NCBI GenBank assembly: GCA_019054805.1
Contig: JAHQIY010000009.1
Location: forward strand, 2,976,001 to 3,040,000
Direction of reading: 5' to 3'
Length of the DNA: 64,000 bases
From: Brachionus manjavacas
Taxonomy: Eukaryota > Rotifera > Eurotatoria > Ploima > Brachionidae
Part shown: piece by piece, positions 37,901 through 49,900 of the stretch
Numbering within the stretch: position 1 is the stretch's first letter
Layout: each line of letters starts with the position of its first letter
The notes under the pieces: model-generated
Told to the model about the DNA's origin: nothing
Databases searched by the model: none
Seen by the model: only the letters and a program-made list of their open reading frames with translations
Made by a program: the position numbers and the translations under genes

Positions 37901-40900
37901 CTTCTTTTGAAATTTATTTTTCCAAATTATTTTCTTAATAGAATAACAATAAAGTAATTTAAAATTTTTCAAGCCTCAAAATCCATTGACATAAGCTGCA
38001 AGTCTAACAGATCGAATGAAGATATCACGCTGAACAATGACAACGAAAATTTTTTGATCACGACCAGCAACACAAGCATTTCGAGCCTCAAATCTGTGGA
38101 AAAATTTGCCAAGAAGAAAAAAATGAGCAAAAGATCGCGCAATCAATCTCTCTCTAATGAAACCGAGACCAAATTAAACAAGAATAATTTTTCTCGTTCA
38201 ATCGACTCTATTGATTCCTTAAACAAGTCCAAGCTGAAGAATGAGCTGGCCAAACTGACGACCAAATCGGTAGACTTTGCCAAGTTGAACGAAAAAAAAA
38301 ATTCCAACTTGATATTTGTCAACTCTATTTTGACGCAACGAAGCATTGACTATCCATGCATTGTGAGAAAAGCGCCAAAACTCTCTGACATTGTTCGAAA
38401 GAGACTTTTGTTCCAGAAAGTGAGCCGAGGCGCCACCCTGCTCGGCGAGTCTTTTTCGAACTCGATCGAAAAAGAGCATGTGCCAAAAGCCCCGCGAAAA
38501 ATAATCATCCGACAAGACAATTCTATTGAAATCAGTCTTAGTCGACCGCCGAAGCTACGGAGGCAAAATTTTTCCGAAGACATTACCACAAGTAACTTTG
38601 CGCATCAATTGAACAACGCGAGCCTGGTGGAGCCATCAGGTCTGAAGCAGAACCCATCAATGCTTAGCGTGTCGTCCACCAACGACAGACGAAAAACAAT
38701 CGAAACTTGTGAGAACATCTTTATCCAGTCCGAAGAAAGCACCAAGCTGCGCGCCCGAACCCCTCCGTCAAATCCACACCGTATTCTTTTGTACAAAGAC
38801 AAATCAGATAAATCAATTAGAAGTAATTTTTTTTTATTTTTATTATTGAACAAAAAGTTCTCACAAAAAAATTATTTTATTGACTAATTTAATTAATTTA
38901 ATAATTAAGAATGATTTTTTTTCATTTTCGCTCCTTGTGGAGCATAAGGTTATTAATTTTGATTTCACTCAAGTCGATATTTGGCCTTTACTGATGTTAT
39001 TCCCATTTCGGCGAGCTCTTAACTAATTGACAGCTTTTTGTTTTATTCAATTTTACAATTATCATTTTATGATTATTTTTTTATGTTTAGTTCGTGTTCT
39101 GTTCATTTATTCAAATTTTCATCCTACACAACTTCTATTTATCAACTATTCGATTATTTGGCTTTTCAACAATTCAAATTTTCAATTCTTTGACTCATTC
39201 TATTTATCAATAATTCTTTTTTCTTACTTATATAATATTCATCTTTAAAAATTCTCGATTTGTTTTAGCAAATACAATTAAGTTAAAAAAATGTAAAATT
39301 TTACGGCAAGTTTTTATAGAAATTAAATAATTAAGAAATTCTCCTCATTATTTTTGCTGAACCAAATTCTTTAACAGCAAGTTACGAGAAATCAGAAAGA
39401 AGCTCAAGGGACTATCGACTTGAGTGGAAATCAAAAGTAATGACCCTATGCTCCACAAGGAGTGAATAAGGAAAAAGAAAAAAAAAATTATTCAACCAGG
39501 GCTATGTCCCGGACCCCTTTATGTTATCTGAGACTTTAATCTTAGATTAAAATTTAACCTATAATTTATTTTGTTATAAAAATTTTTGTTAATATACTGG
39601 ATTTTTTTGATTGTTTCCTATACTCAAAAAATGCTACAAATGCTAATTCACTTTATTTTTTATCTAATTCATACTTCTTTTTATATATAGTTGAATTTTT
39701 TGTGTTTGAATTACAAAATGTATCCAATGTTGAAATAACAGCGATGTTTCAGATATTTTTTCAGTTTCAAAAAAAAAAATAATTTTAGGTTAATATTGCA
39801 AGCATAATCATATTTGAAATTAAACTCTTTTGTGAAATAGAATGAGTTTAATTTTTTTTGGAAACTTGAAAAATTTATTGAAAATTCTTTTCTAACTTTT
39901 AAACAATTCATTTATTTATTTTTTACGGAGCTAATGCTCCTTCAGAATAAAAACATATGAAAAACTAAAAATAAACTTAAATAATATAAAATTTAAAAAA
40001 AATGAATAAAAATAAAAAAATAGATAAATAAGTCATTAAATTTAAGTTTAAAATTCAATCGTTGAAAATCGGGATCTAGTTAGTTAGGTGAACCATAGTT
40101 CACTTATTATTCGAAAACTTTTGGTTTTCAGGATTTGTGAACTATCGGTTCACCGAATTTTTTTGTTCAAAATAGAATTAGACGAACTTTTTTCTTTATA
40201 AATTTTGACTTTAGTGATAATTGACGTTCATTTGATGCATTTAAAAAAAACTCAATTTATAAAATATGCAAAACAGAGCGTAGATAGTTTTTAAACAAAT
40301 ATTATCTTTAAACATCATAATCTATCACAAACTCAAAGTCAAAATTTTTTAAAAAAAACAAAGTTTTTCATGCTTGCAATATTAACTTAAAATTATTTAT
40401 TTTGAAACTGAAAAAAATATCTGAAACATCGCACTTTTTCAATGTTATTTCAACATTGGATACATTTTGTAATTCAAACACAAAAAATTAAACCATATTA
40501 ATTCTAAAATCAATCTAACATTAAGAAAAATAATCATTTAATAGCGTTATTAATAGAATTTAAACTTTGTAAATGAACAATAAAGTGTTATCAAAAAAAT
40601 ATAATATTAAAAAACATTTATTAAAGTGTTCACCAATTTTTTTCTTCAAAAATTTGGTTGAAGTCCAACCTATTGATGTTTAATAAATAATGGGTCAGGT
40701 GTTCCTACAACCTTTGCTAAATTTTTTTTTAAGTTGTGAAGACTTAATTTTTGGTTGTAAATACTAAATTTACAATAATATATTAATGCATAAATTTAAA
40801 AAAAAAATTTAATTAATTAATTTTAATTTTAATTAAAATTACAATTTCAAAATGCCAAAAATTCTTCATTTTCTTTTGAAATGCTGTATTATTCAAATCA

Positions 40901-43900
40901 AATTTTAAGTACTGTTTGAAAAGATATTCGAAAAAATATTCAAAAAAATATGATAGTTCTGATGAAGACTCGATAATTGTTGAAGAAGTGAATTGGAATG
41001 AAGGTTCTGGAGCGTTCACAAACGTGATAGCTAAAAAAAAAACAAAAAAAATCGGAAGAAAAAAAGAGGAAGACCAAAAAATAAAACAAAAAATAATTTT
41101 TTTTGTGATTAGTGACTAATTTTTATAGATTAATAAAATTTTCCTTAAAAAAAGTTTAGATGTTTCGATCAGGATATTTTCATGGGTTGTAAAAGCTAAA
41201 TTTTAGGTTGTGGGAAGTGTTTTCTCATGAATAATAGATATCATTTAATTTTAATAGAACAAGAGCAAATTGAATGAATATTTAATTCCAACTCTGATTT
41301 CAAATAATAAAGATTTAAAAATAGATAAATTATTTATTTATTTATTTATTTTAAAATGATTCATAAGGTAAACTATGCAATATTAACTTAAAATTGTTTT
41401 TTTTTGAAACTGAAAAAATATCTGAAACATCGCACTTTTTCAATGTTATTTCAACAACATTGTTTCCATTATTTGTGAAAAAATGGAAACGTGAGAAACG
41501 TTTATTTTAATTTATTTATTTTTAATTTAATTTTCTTCGTCTATATTTTACCTAATTTTACATCGTTGTCAAAAAAATGGTTTCAAACGAAGACTATCTC
41601 TATTAAGACAAAATCGAGGGAAACCCAAAATTATTTAATAATTAAAATATTTGAAACAGAGGACACAAAAATGATTAAAATTAATTCACATTTTTAAAAT
41701 TTCATTTTTCTTTTTTTTTTTTGGAGTCTTAACATCTAAAAAACTTAAATACAAAGTTTTCAATACACCATGGGGTTCTGATTTTGATGTAACTATGAGG
41801 CTAGTCTCCTAAACCAATTTTTCCCTTCTGTAACCAACCATCTTTTTAATTATTGATTGATTAATTTTTATGTAAACAAGCTTTGACTTTATTTTTTTTT
41901 TCGATTCCTTACAAGTCAATATTTTTTTGTTGTAAATTATTCATTTTTTTAGATCTAAATTATTTTTAATTTTTAATGATAATTTTATTAACGGCTTACG
42001 GAAAGAAAAAAAAAATTTTTTCAATAGAACTTTAATTTTAATTTTCAATTCTGTTTTGTTCAAAAGTAGATAAAATTATATTATAAAAATATAAAATCAA
42101 AATAAGAAATATATTTTTTTCTTTTTTGCCTTAGAATTTAAAATCCAAAAATAAAAATTTGAAGATCAAAAAAAAAAAAATAAATTTCCTCTGAAAAATT
42201 AAAAAATATTAATGAAATTTTTTTTCTTAAGCCAACGGTCTCGGAATGATATTAATTGGTGGCTATGAATGTGAAGATGGTACTCTTGGCTGCTTTGTTA
42301 CTTTTGTAATCAAGGGAGGGCCGGCTGATTTAAACAGCATCGAAGTGGGCGACCAAATATTGGAGTTCAATGGTCATTCATTAATCGACTCGACATATGA
42401 TGAAGTGCGCACTTATTTGAACAATAGTGGTGATTATGTTCAACTAGTTGTGCATCACAACAATATCAGGTTTAAAATTGGGCCCAATACAAGTCCTTTG
42501 GAAGTTTCGAGGCATTTTGAGACTGTACCAAGGCTGTGTCCATCTGCCAATCGCAAACGCCGCAATCTACCTCCTCTACCGACATCTAATCTTTATCAGG
42601 AATATCAAACTAATGTGTTCAAAGCCGATCCAGATTATGTCGTGGCTGAAACAATCCATGTGCCTGCCGGTAGCAATCTGCTTAAACCAATTCTAATAAA
42701 TCATGGCCGACTTTTGATGCAACTTTGGAATGATTGTGAACAACTCAAATTAGCAATAACCATTAACCAGGTTAACAACCTTCCGCCTAGATCAGCTGAC
42801 GAAAAATGGTATACATTTGTCTCTGGTCGTTTGATTTTAGATGATCAGGAGACAAAAGTTTTCGAAACAAAAGCTCTATTAAACCCAAATGGGGTATGGA
42901 ACGAAACTTTTGTTTTCGATTACAAGGACTCCGTCGAAGATGCATTGCTTGAAATTTGTCTGTATGACACTCAGTCACCTGATGACACTAGACCACTGAG
43001 AGAAAATTTCATCGGCATGATCATTTTACCACTATCTGAAGCTAATCTTGAAGACGAGCCGAGATGGTACGAGCTAAGGGTATTTGTTTTTTTATTTTTC
43101 TATCTCCTTAAAAACTTCAAAAAAATCAGAAATTGATTCATTTAATTTTTTATTAAAAATTAAAGATTTAATTTTCAAAATTTTGATTTAGATTCTTTTT
43201 AATCTTTTTTTAATTTAAAAATTAAACTTAAAAAATATTTCAAGCAATTTCAGTAGAGGTTTTGGAACACTAAGAAAGAGTAAAAATAAAAAAAAACTGA
43301 TATACATTAAAATCCAATTTGAAGAAAAAATAAAAGAAAAAAATATTCTTTAATATTTCTTTTAATATTTTGACCACTTGAAAGAGTAAATTCGAATTTA
43401 AATACAATCTAGAAAATAATTTAAAAATGGTTTCTTTTTATTGAAAAAATAATTTTTAAGGTTAGTTTTGATGAGAAACACAAGACACCTTTGGTTATAT
43501 TTTTTGTTAATTTTTTTTACTCTACTTTCAGCTCCTACTTCCAAATTTTTTCGAATTAAAAAACAATTTTTTTATAAATTGAGAGGATAAATATAAAACA
43601 AGTAAAAAATTTTGCAATTTTTATTTTAAATAATTTTTGATTTTTTTTATAAAAAATATAGAGATTATCTAATCATAAAAATATTTTCAATTGTGTTCTA
43701 TAGCCATCAGAAAAAAAAACAATTTGATTCCTCTCTTTCATGGATTTTGGAACATTTACTTTTAGACCTTAAACCAGACTTGCATAAAAGTAACAAGGCA
43801 AAAATCAAGAGCAAGTCAGGACTTTGACTTGTTTAAAAAATTTAAAAATATAAAAAAATTGAGTGAATTTATTTAAACACAAATTGTGGATAAATATCTT

Positions 43901-46900
43901 GTTTTATCGCACACAATTTACCTGTAAATAAACAAAAAAATTTTCTTGTGTATATAAAATAATTAGTTATTTAGCCACAAATTGACAATATTTTTTTGTT
44001 TATTCTTTACATTGAAATCCATCAAAAAAATATAATTGAAGCTCATCAAATCAATTAATTAGGAATAAGCTTGAATAAGAACATATAAAATATAATAAGC
44101 CAAGTGTAGATAGTTTCATTTCAAAAGAGCGTGTCGTCGATGAAGAGCATATACAAGTAATACCTTCGAAAATTAATCCTAGTGTACTTAGTTGTGCTTT
44201 TGTGAATGAAAATAATGAAATATCTTCTTTAGTTTCAAGTTTCTTCACTAGTGATGCTCTCTTAATGTTGCAAAATACATTATCAGCATTAAGATCACAT
44301 GGTCAATTAAATTCTTGCAACTCTTGTTCTTTATCTTGCGACTCTAAGTTTATCGTTTGTAGTTCTTGTAATAATTATTTTCATTTAAAATGTGTTAAAA
44401 AAGCTTATGCTCCTAAGATTAAAAAATGGCTTTGTGCTAATTGTAACTCTAATTAATTAATATAAATTTGTTAATCTTATTTTTTTTATTTTTTAATATA
44501 ACTTGTGTCTAAATAAATAAAAAAATTTCAAATCCACATCCACTTTTTGTGTGTATCAATTTTTGTTTATTTATCCATAAAATGTGTGAAAATAAACGCT
44601 ACCAAAAAAATTACAGGTCATAAAATTTTTTAAATCATAAAGATATTTGTATCTAATTTATTTCTTTAAGCATAAATATTTTTTCGTTTTCTATTCATTT
44701 GTTATCTTTTAAAGAATATAACTATAAATTGCATTGTTGAAAAATGGTATATTAGAATAGTAGAATAGGAAAAGAGCTTTAAGAATTTGTATAAAAATAA
44801 ATAAATGTGCGAACTAAATCATGAGATTTTTAAATCTAAAAATATACCACTTATAATTTTGGAGCTAATCTTTGGAGAGAGGGTAGCCAACAAAAAAAAT
44901 ATTTAATAATATAATATTATATAAATTTAATAATATTTAAATATAATATTAATCTATTATAAATAGTATTTAAATAAATAAATTAAACATAAAAAAGTTG
45001 ATTTAGTTTTTTCAAAGGATATTCAAAATATTTCATTCTCATTTGTTTGATCTTCAAACATTCTTTTAAATTTACAGACAATGAGTCTATTTTGAATCAT
45101 CCAAAAATTTCGAAAATTCAGAAAATTAGAAATCAATTAAATTTTTGGTTATTATTTTATTTATTTAAGGATAAGCCTACCAGAAAAACAAGTACAGCAA
45201 GTGTTACATTTAAATCGTCATCAAATGACAGTCAAGACAGTATTCATGAGTCGAAAAAAAAGAGTTTTAACTTCATATCATCCAGAATATGTAATCGGAT
45301 TTTTGAAATAAATACATTTTATTATTAATTTTTATTTAGCGCGAAAATCAGCTCGCAAGCGCTCATCAAGGCAGTCATCTGAGCGCAGTAACGACAGCAG
45401 TCCTTCTCCTTCTTTGAGTGCTGGCAGTTCAAAAGTGACACCAGTGAGACGACTATCGCGAGCATTTGCCAGACTTTTATCATTCCGAAGAAACAGTGAA
45501 TCGGCTATCAAAAAGAATATAATTCGATTTGAGAGCGAAGACGAAGCTCACGACGATCAATTTCTTTCAGCAGGCAGGGTTTCTCGCAACAGTCAACGCA
45601 GACACACAGGTAAAATTTTACTAAATTTAGCCCTTATTAAAATCAAAACATTTTAATGTATCTTTTTCATACTTTTACACTTGAACAAATTCAAGTCTTA
45701 AGTATGAATGTGATTTTTTACATCTAAAATTAACAATTTACTGAAAACTTGATTAAGACACTTAAAAACTTAAAAAATTCAAGGGAAATAAAATAAAACT
45801 AAACTTCAAACTTTATTATTTAACTTTTAAATACTTATTTCTGGCAAATTGAAGTTTGAGATCAATTTCAAAAGATCAAAACATAAATTTTAATATTTTT
45901 TATTAATGATAGAAAAGAAATAAATTTTTTCCAAAGCAATTACTTGACATGTCGTGTCAAGTTTATTTTCATTTTTAAAATTTTAAAATGTTCCTTTTAA
46001 TCGAACTTTAATAAGTTTAAATATTTTAATTGATTTTAATGAAAACTTACTTTTAAAGACAAAAAATTTACTGTTTTAAAAATTACAATTTATTTAAGTG
46101 GAAAAATAGCATTATTTAAGTTTTAAAGAGTGGATATAAAAGTTATAAATTTGAATTTTTGAATTAACTTAACCCAGACTTGTTTTTAAGTCACAGTTTT
46201 AAGTCTAAGTCACAAAAATCTAAGTCAAAGTTATGACTTGACTTAAAAAAAAAAAAAATAATTTTAAGTCATTGACTTGACTTAAGAAAAAAAAAAAAAT
46301 TTTAAGTCATTGACTTGACTTGACTTAAGACTTGTGACTTAAAAACAACTCTGACTTAACCTGAATTATTTAAATTGTTGATTTAGATTTAGATTTAGAT
46401 GTATACTTTTGAGTTTTAATTTTTTATTAATTCTTATTTTTACTTAATTACATTTTAAAGTACATTTTTTCTTGAATGTAGAGTGTTTATATTCATTTTT
46501 TTTTCTGAAAGATTCATGGCTCGAAAAGATTTAAAATAAATATATTAAATAATATTTCTCTATGTAAACATGTGCCACATGTAACAATCTATGTCTACTA
46601 AACATTCATTTTTTTTAGCTTATTTTTTTTTTTTGATTTTTTTTTATCTCATTTTATTAGCTTTAATTTAATTTTTTATTTTTATTTTGACTTTTATTTT
46701 AAATTTATTCTGAAGGAGCCCTATCTCGGTACAGAAAACAAATAAATAAATAAATTCTCTTCTTCAGTACAAATTTTTCATTGTTTTTATTTTATTGCCT
46801 ATGAATCTTAGATCTAAAAAAAGAATATATTTTATAATACATAAATTTTTCATTCAATTTTGATAAATCATTAAAAAAGTTCGAATTTTTAATTTTTTTT

Positions 46901-49900
46901 TCTTAAAAAAAATAATTGAAGTTCTTATTTTCAAATTTTATATCTTATTTCATTGAGATTAGATAAAAAATAGAATTTTGAAAACATAAATCAATAAATA
47001 TCTTTAAAATTTTTACTATAAAATTCTTTAAGGTTTTTCCTAATTTCTCAACTTATAATTCAAATTTTGAAGACATTTTACAAACAATTGTCTTTTTTAC
47101 AGATTCTTTCAGCTGCAATCAACTATTGATTCTCGTCAAACTTCTGCAAAGTTCTTATTATACTAATTAGGGATGTTGAAAACCGGTATCAGTTTAAATT
47201 GAGGTAAACAATGGGTGAAAATGAGAAAAATAATATTTTCAGTATTTTAATTTATTCGAAAAATCCAAATTTATCGTTATTTATCTCTCTTTTTCTTAAT
47301 TTTCATAAATGACCTAGCTTTTTTTCTTAAAAATCATAACATTAACTGTAAGATATTTGCTGATGATACCACTATCATTTTCTGCAGTTCAAATCTAAAG
47401 GATTTAACAGAAAACTTCAAAAATTGTTTAGAACTACTGTACAAATGGTGCTCATTAAATCGTCTTGATATTAACTGGGATAAAACTAAAATAATGATTA
47501 TCCATAACAAAAAAAACCTAGAAGTACCAGCATCATTTTCTTTTAAATCATTTAAAATTGAGGTTGTACCTCAATTCAAGCTTTTAGGTATTATAATAGA
47601 TAATAAATTAAATTTTAATAGTCACGTTAGCAATCTAAAAGCTACTATTAATAAAAAGCTAAATTCAATAAAGCAATTATTCTTTCTTTCAAAGCCAGTC
47701 AAAATACAATTCTTTAAAACGTTCATCTTGCCACACTTTGATTATTGTTTATCACTTGCCATCTATTTTCCCAAACCAGCTATTCAATCTCTATCCAACT
47801 CATATTATATTTCACTTTTTAAATTGATTCACTTCAAAGCCCAAGTTAATTATTCTAATGATTTCAATACAGTTAATAATAATCTTGAAATTCTAGGTCT
47901 ATACGGTTTTCAACATAGGCTGATCATTAAGCTTTGCTGTTTTTCTTATAAGATTTTAAAGAACCCAGAATCGCCTCTTCCACTTAAAACTCAACTAATT
48001 ACAAATGAATCTTTTAACAAACCATATAATTTAAGAAACAGCAATAAATTTTTTACACCAAGAAGTTTAGGATTTAATTCTTTTGGTGAATTAACATTTT
48101 CTTTCTTTTTTCTAAATTTATCAACTCTTTTACACTGAATGATCTAGATTTAAATTTTTCTCTATTTAGACAAAGAAAAATTAATAATGTAAATCTACAC
48201 TTTATTGAGTTTATTAAAATTTTTCCAAAATTTGACATAGATTACATCTATAATTTTCTTAAATATGTAAAATACAAAAATAACTTAAAATAAAACTAAA
48301 TCATCCTTCTCTCTTCTTTTCTTTCTTCTTATTTTATTTTATTTTACTTATTAAACTATTAAATTTTATAAATCAAAACATTCAATTTATATTAAAATTT
48401 AACTTTTTTATTTCTTAAATAAATGAGTGTGTCCACCATGTTCGCATGAAAGACTAATGTCTGCTCTGGGCACATTGAAATTGAAAAAAAAATTGAAAAA
48501 ATTCTTTTTTTTTAAATTTGCTTCCTAAGCTAATCCAAAATCAACAATGAATATTTTTTATTATGACACGAGCAGATATAAACGTAAACTAATGTTTTTC
48601 TTTTAATCTAAAAAAAACAAAAATTTTAATCTAAAAAAAATTAATTACTTTTTTTATTTACAGACGATTTTTTTTCAAGTACTGATTATTTTAATTCAAG
48701 TCTTATCAAAATTATATAAAATTTTTTATTTGTTTAAAAAAATACACCATATTTTTTTTCTTTAATTTGATATTATTAATTAAGAAAAAAATTGGAAAGT
48801 TATAGCTTTTTTTTCTTTTCTGTATTGTACTTCGATTTTATTTATTTGATGGATTGTAAATAATTTTTTACTAGAAAAGCAATATTTTCATAATCTCCTG
48901 ATCATATTGAATGTTTACATTATACTTTGTCAATTATTCTTGTTAAGAATAAAAAGAGGTAAAAAATTAGAATCAAGAAGAACTGTTTAAATAAAAAATT
49001 AAATTACTTTTACGTAAATTTTGGTAATTATTTAATTTCCAAAATGTTAAAAAAACTTTACTTTTGAGGGAGTAGAAAAAAGGATTTTAAATCTTTTAAA
49101 TAAAAAATGATAGTTAAAATTTTCAAAATAAAATCGTAATCTTTAAACCCGCGTTTACGCTATTTTACAAATTCTAATGAATAAAACAAATCAAAAATTA
49201 AACAGAAGCTGAGAAATCTTTATTGTTGGGGTATAGTTTCCTTGGGTTAAGCATCAATTCAAAGAAAAATTAATTCATTAAGTTAAACAAAACTCATACA
49301 ATAAATTTTGAAAGAAAAATATTTCATAGAAATAGTCTAATCGAATGTTTTTTCTTAGAAATGATGTTTTTAACTTTTATAAAAAATTATTAAGATAAAA
49401 GAAACTAAAATTGTTTTTTAAGAACAAATTTTAAATGTATTAACGTTTTATTAACTCTTGTAATAATTTTTTTTTAAATTAAAATTTTGGTTTTTGTAGA
49501 TTAGAGGAAAATTTTAAGATTTTTTTTTAATTTATTGTGAGGTATAGACAATGAGAATATTAAAAAACTAGAATTCTTTCTGTACTTTTTATACTTTGTC
49601 ATAATTTAAATTTATTTGGCCCTGTTCCTTTTTGTACTTTTTGAATTTAATGGTAATAAAAAAAGGTTTTAATTAATCAATATTTAAATATCAATTTTAA
49701 ATTTAACTAATATTTTTCTTACCTCCAGCATACCCGAATCCCTAAGCCAGGACTCCGCCCGGGACCCTGTTTAAGTTTTAATTTATAATTTGCATCTATT
49801 TTATATTATGAAAAAGTACAAAAAGGAACAGGGCCAAATAAAACAATATTCTGAAAAAGTATATAAAAGAACAAGGCTAAATAAATTTAAATTATGATAA

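Noticed and set aside
44880-44990. ATATT-rich palindromic stretch as a possible replication or matrix element
   Set aside because: Simple AT sequence of this kind is common in the window and nothing specific supports a function.
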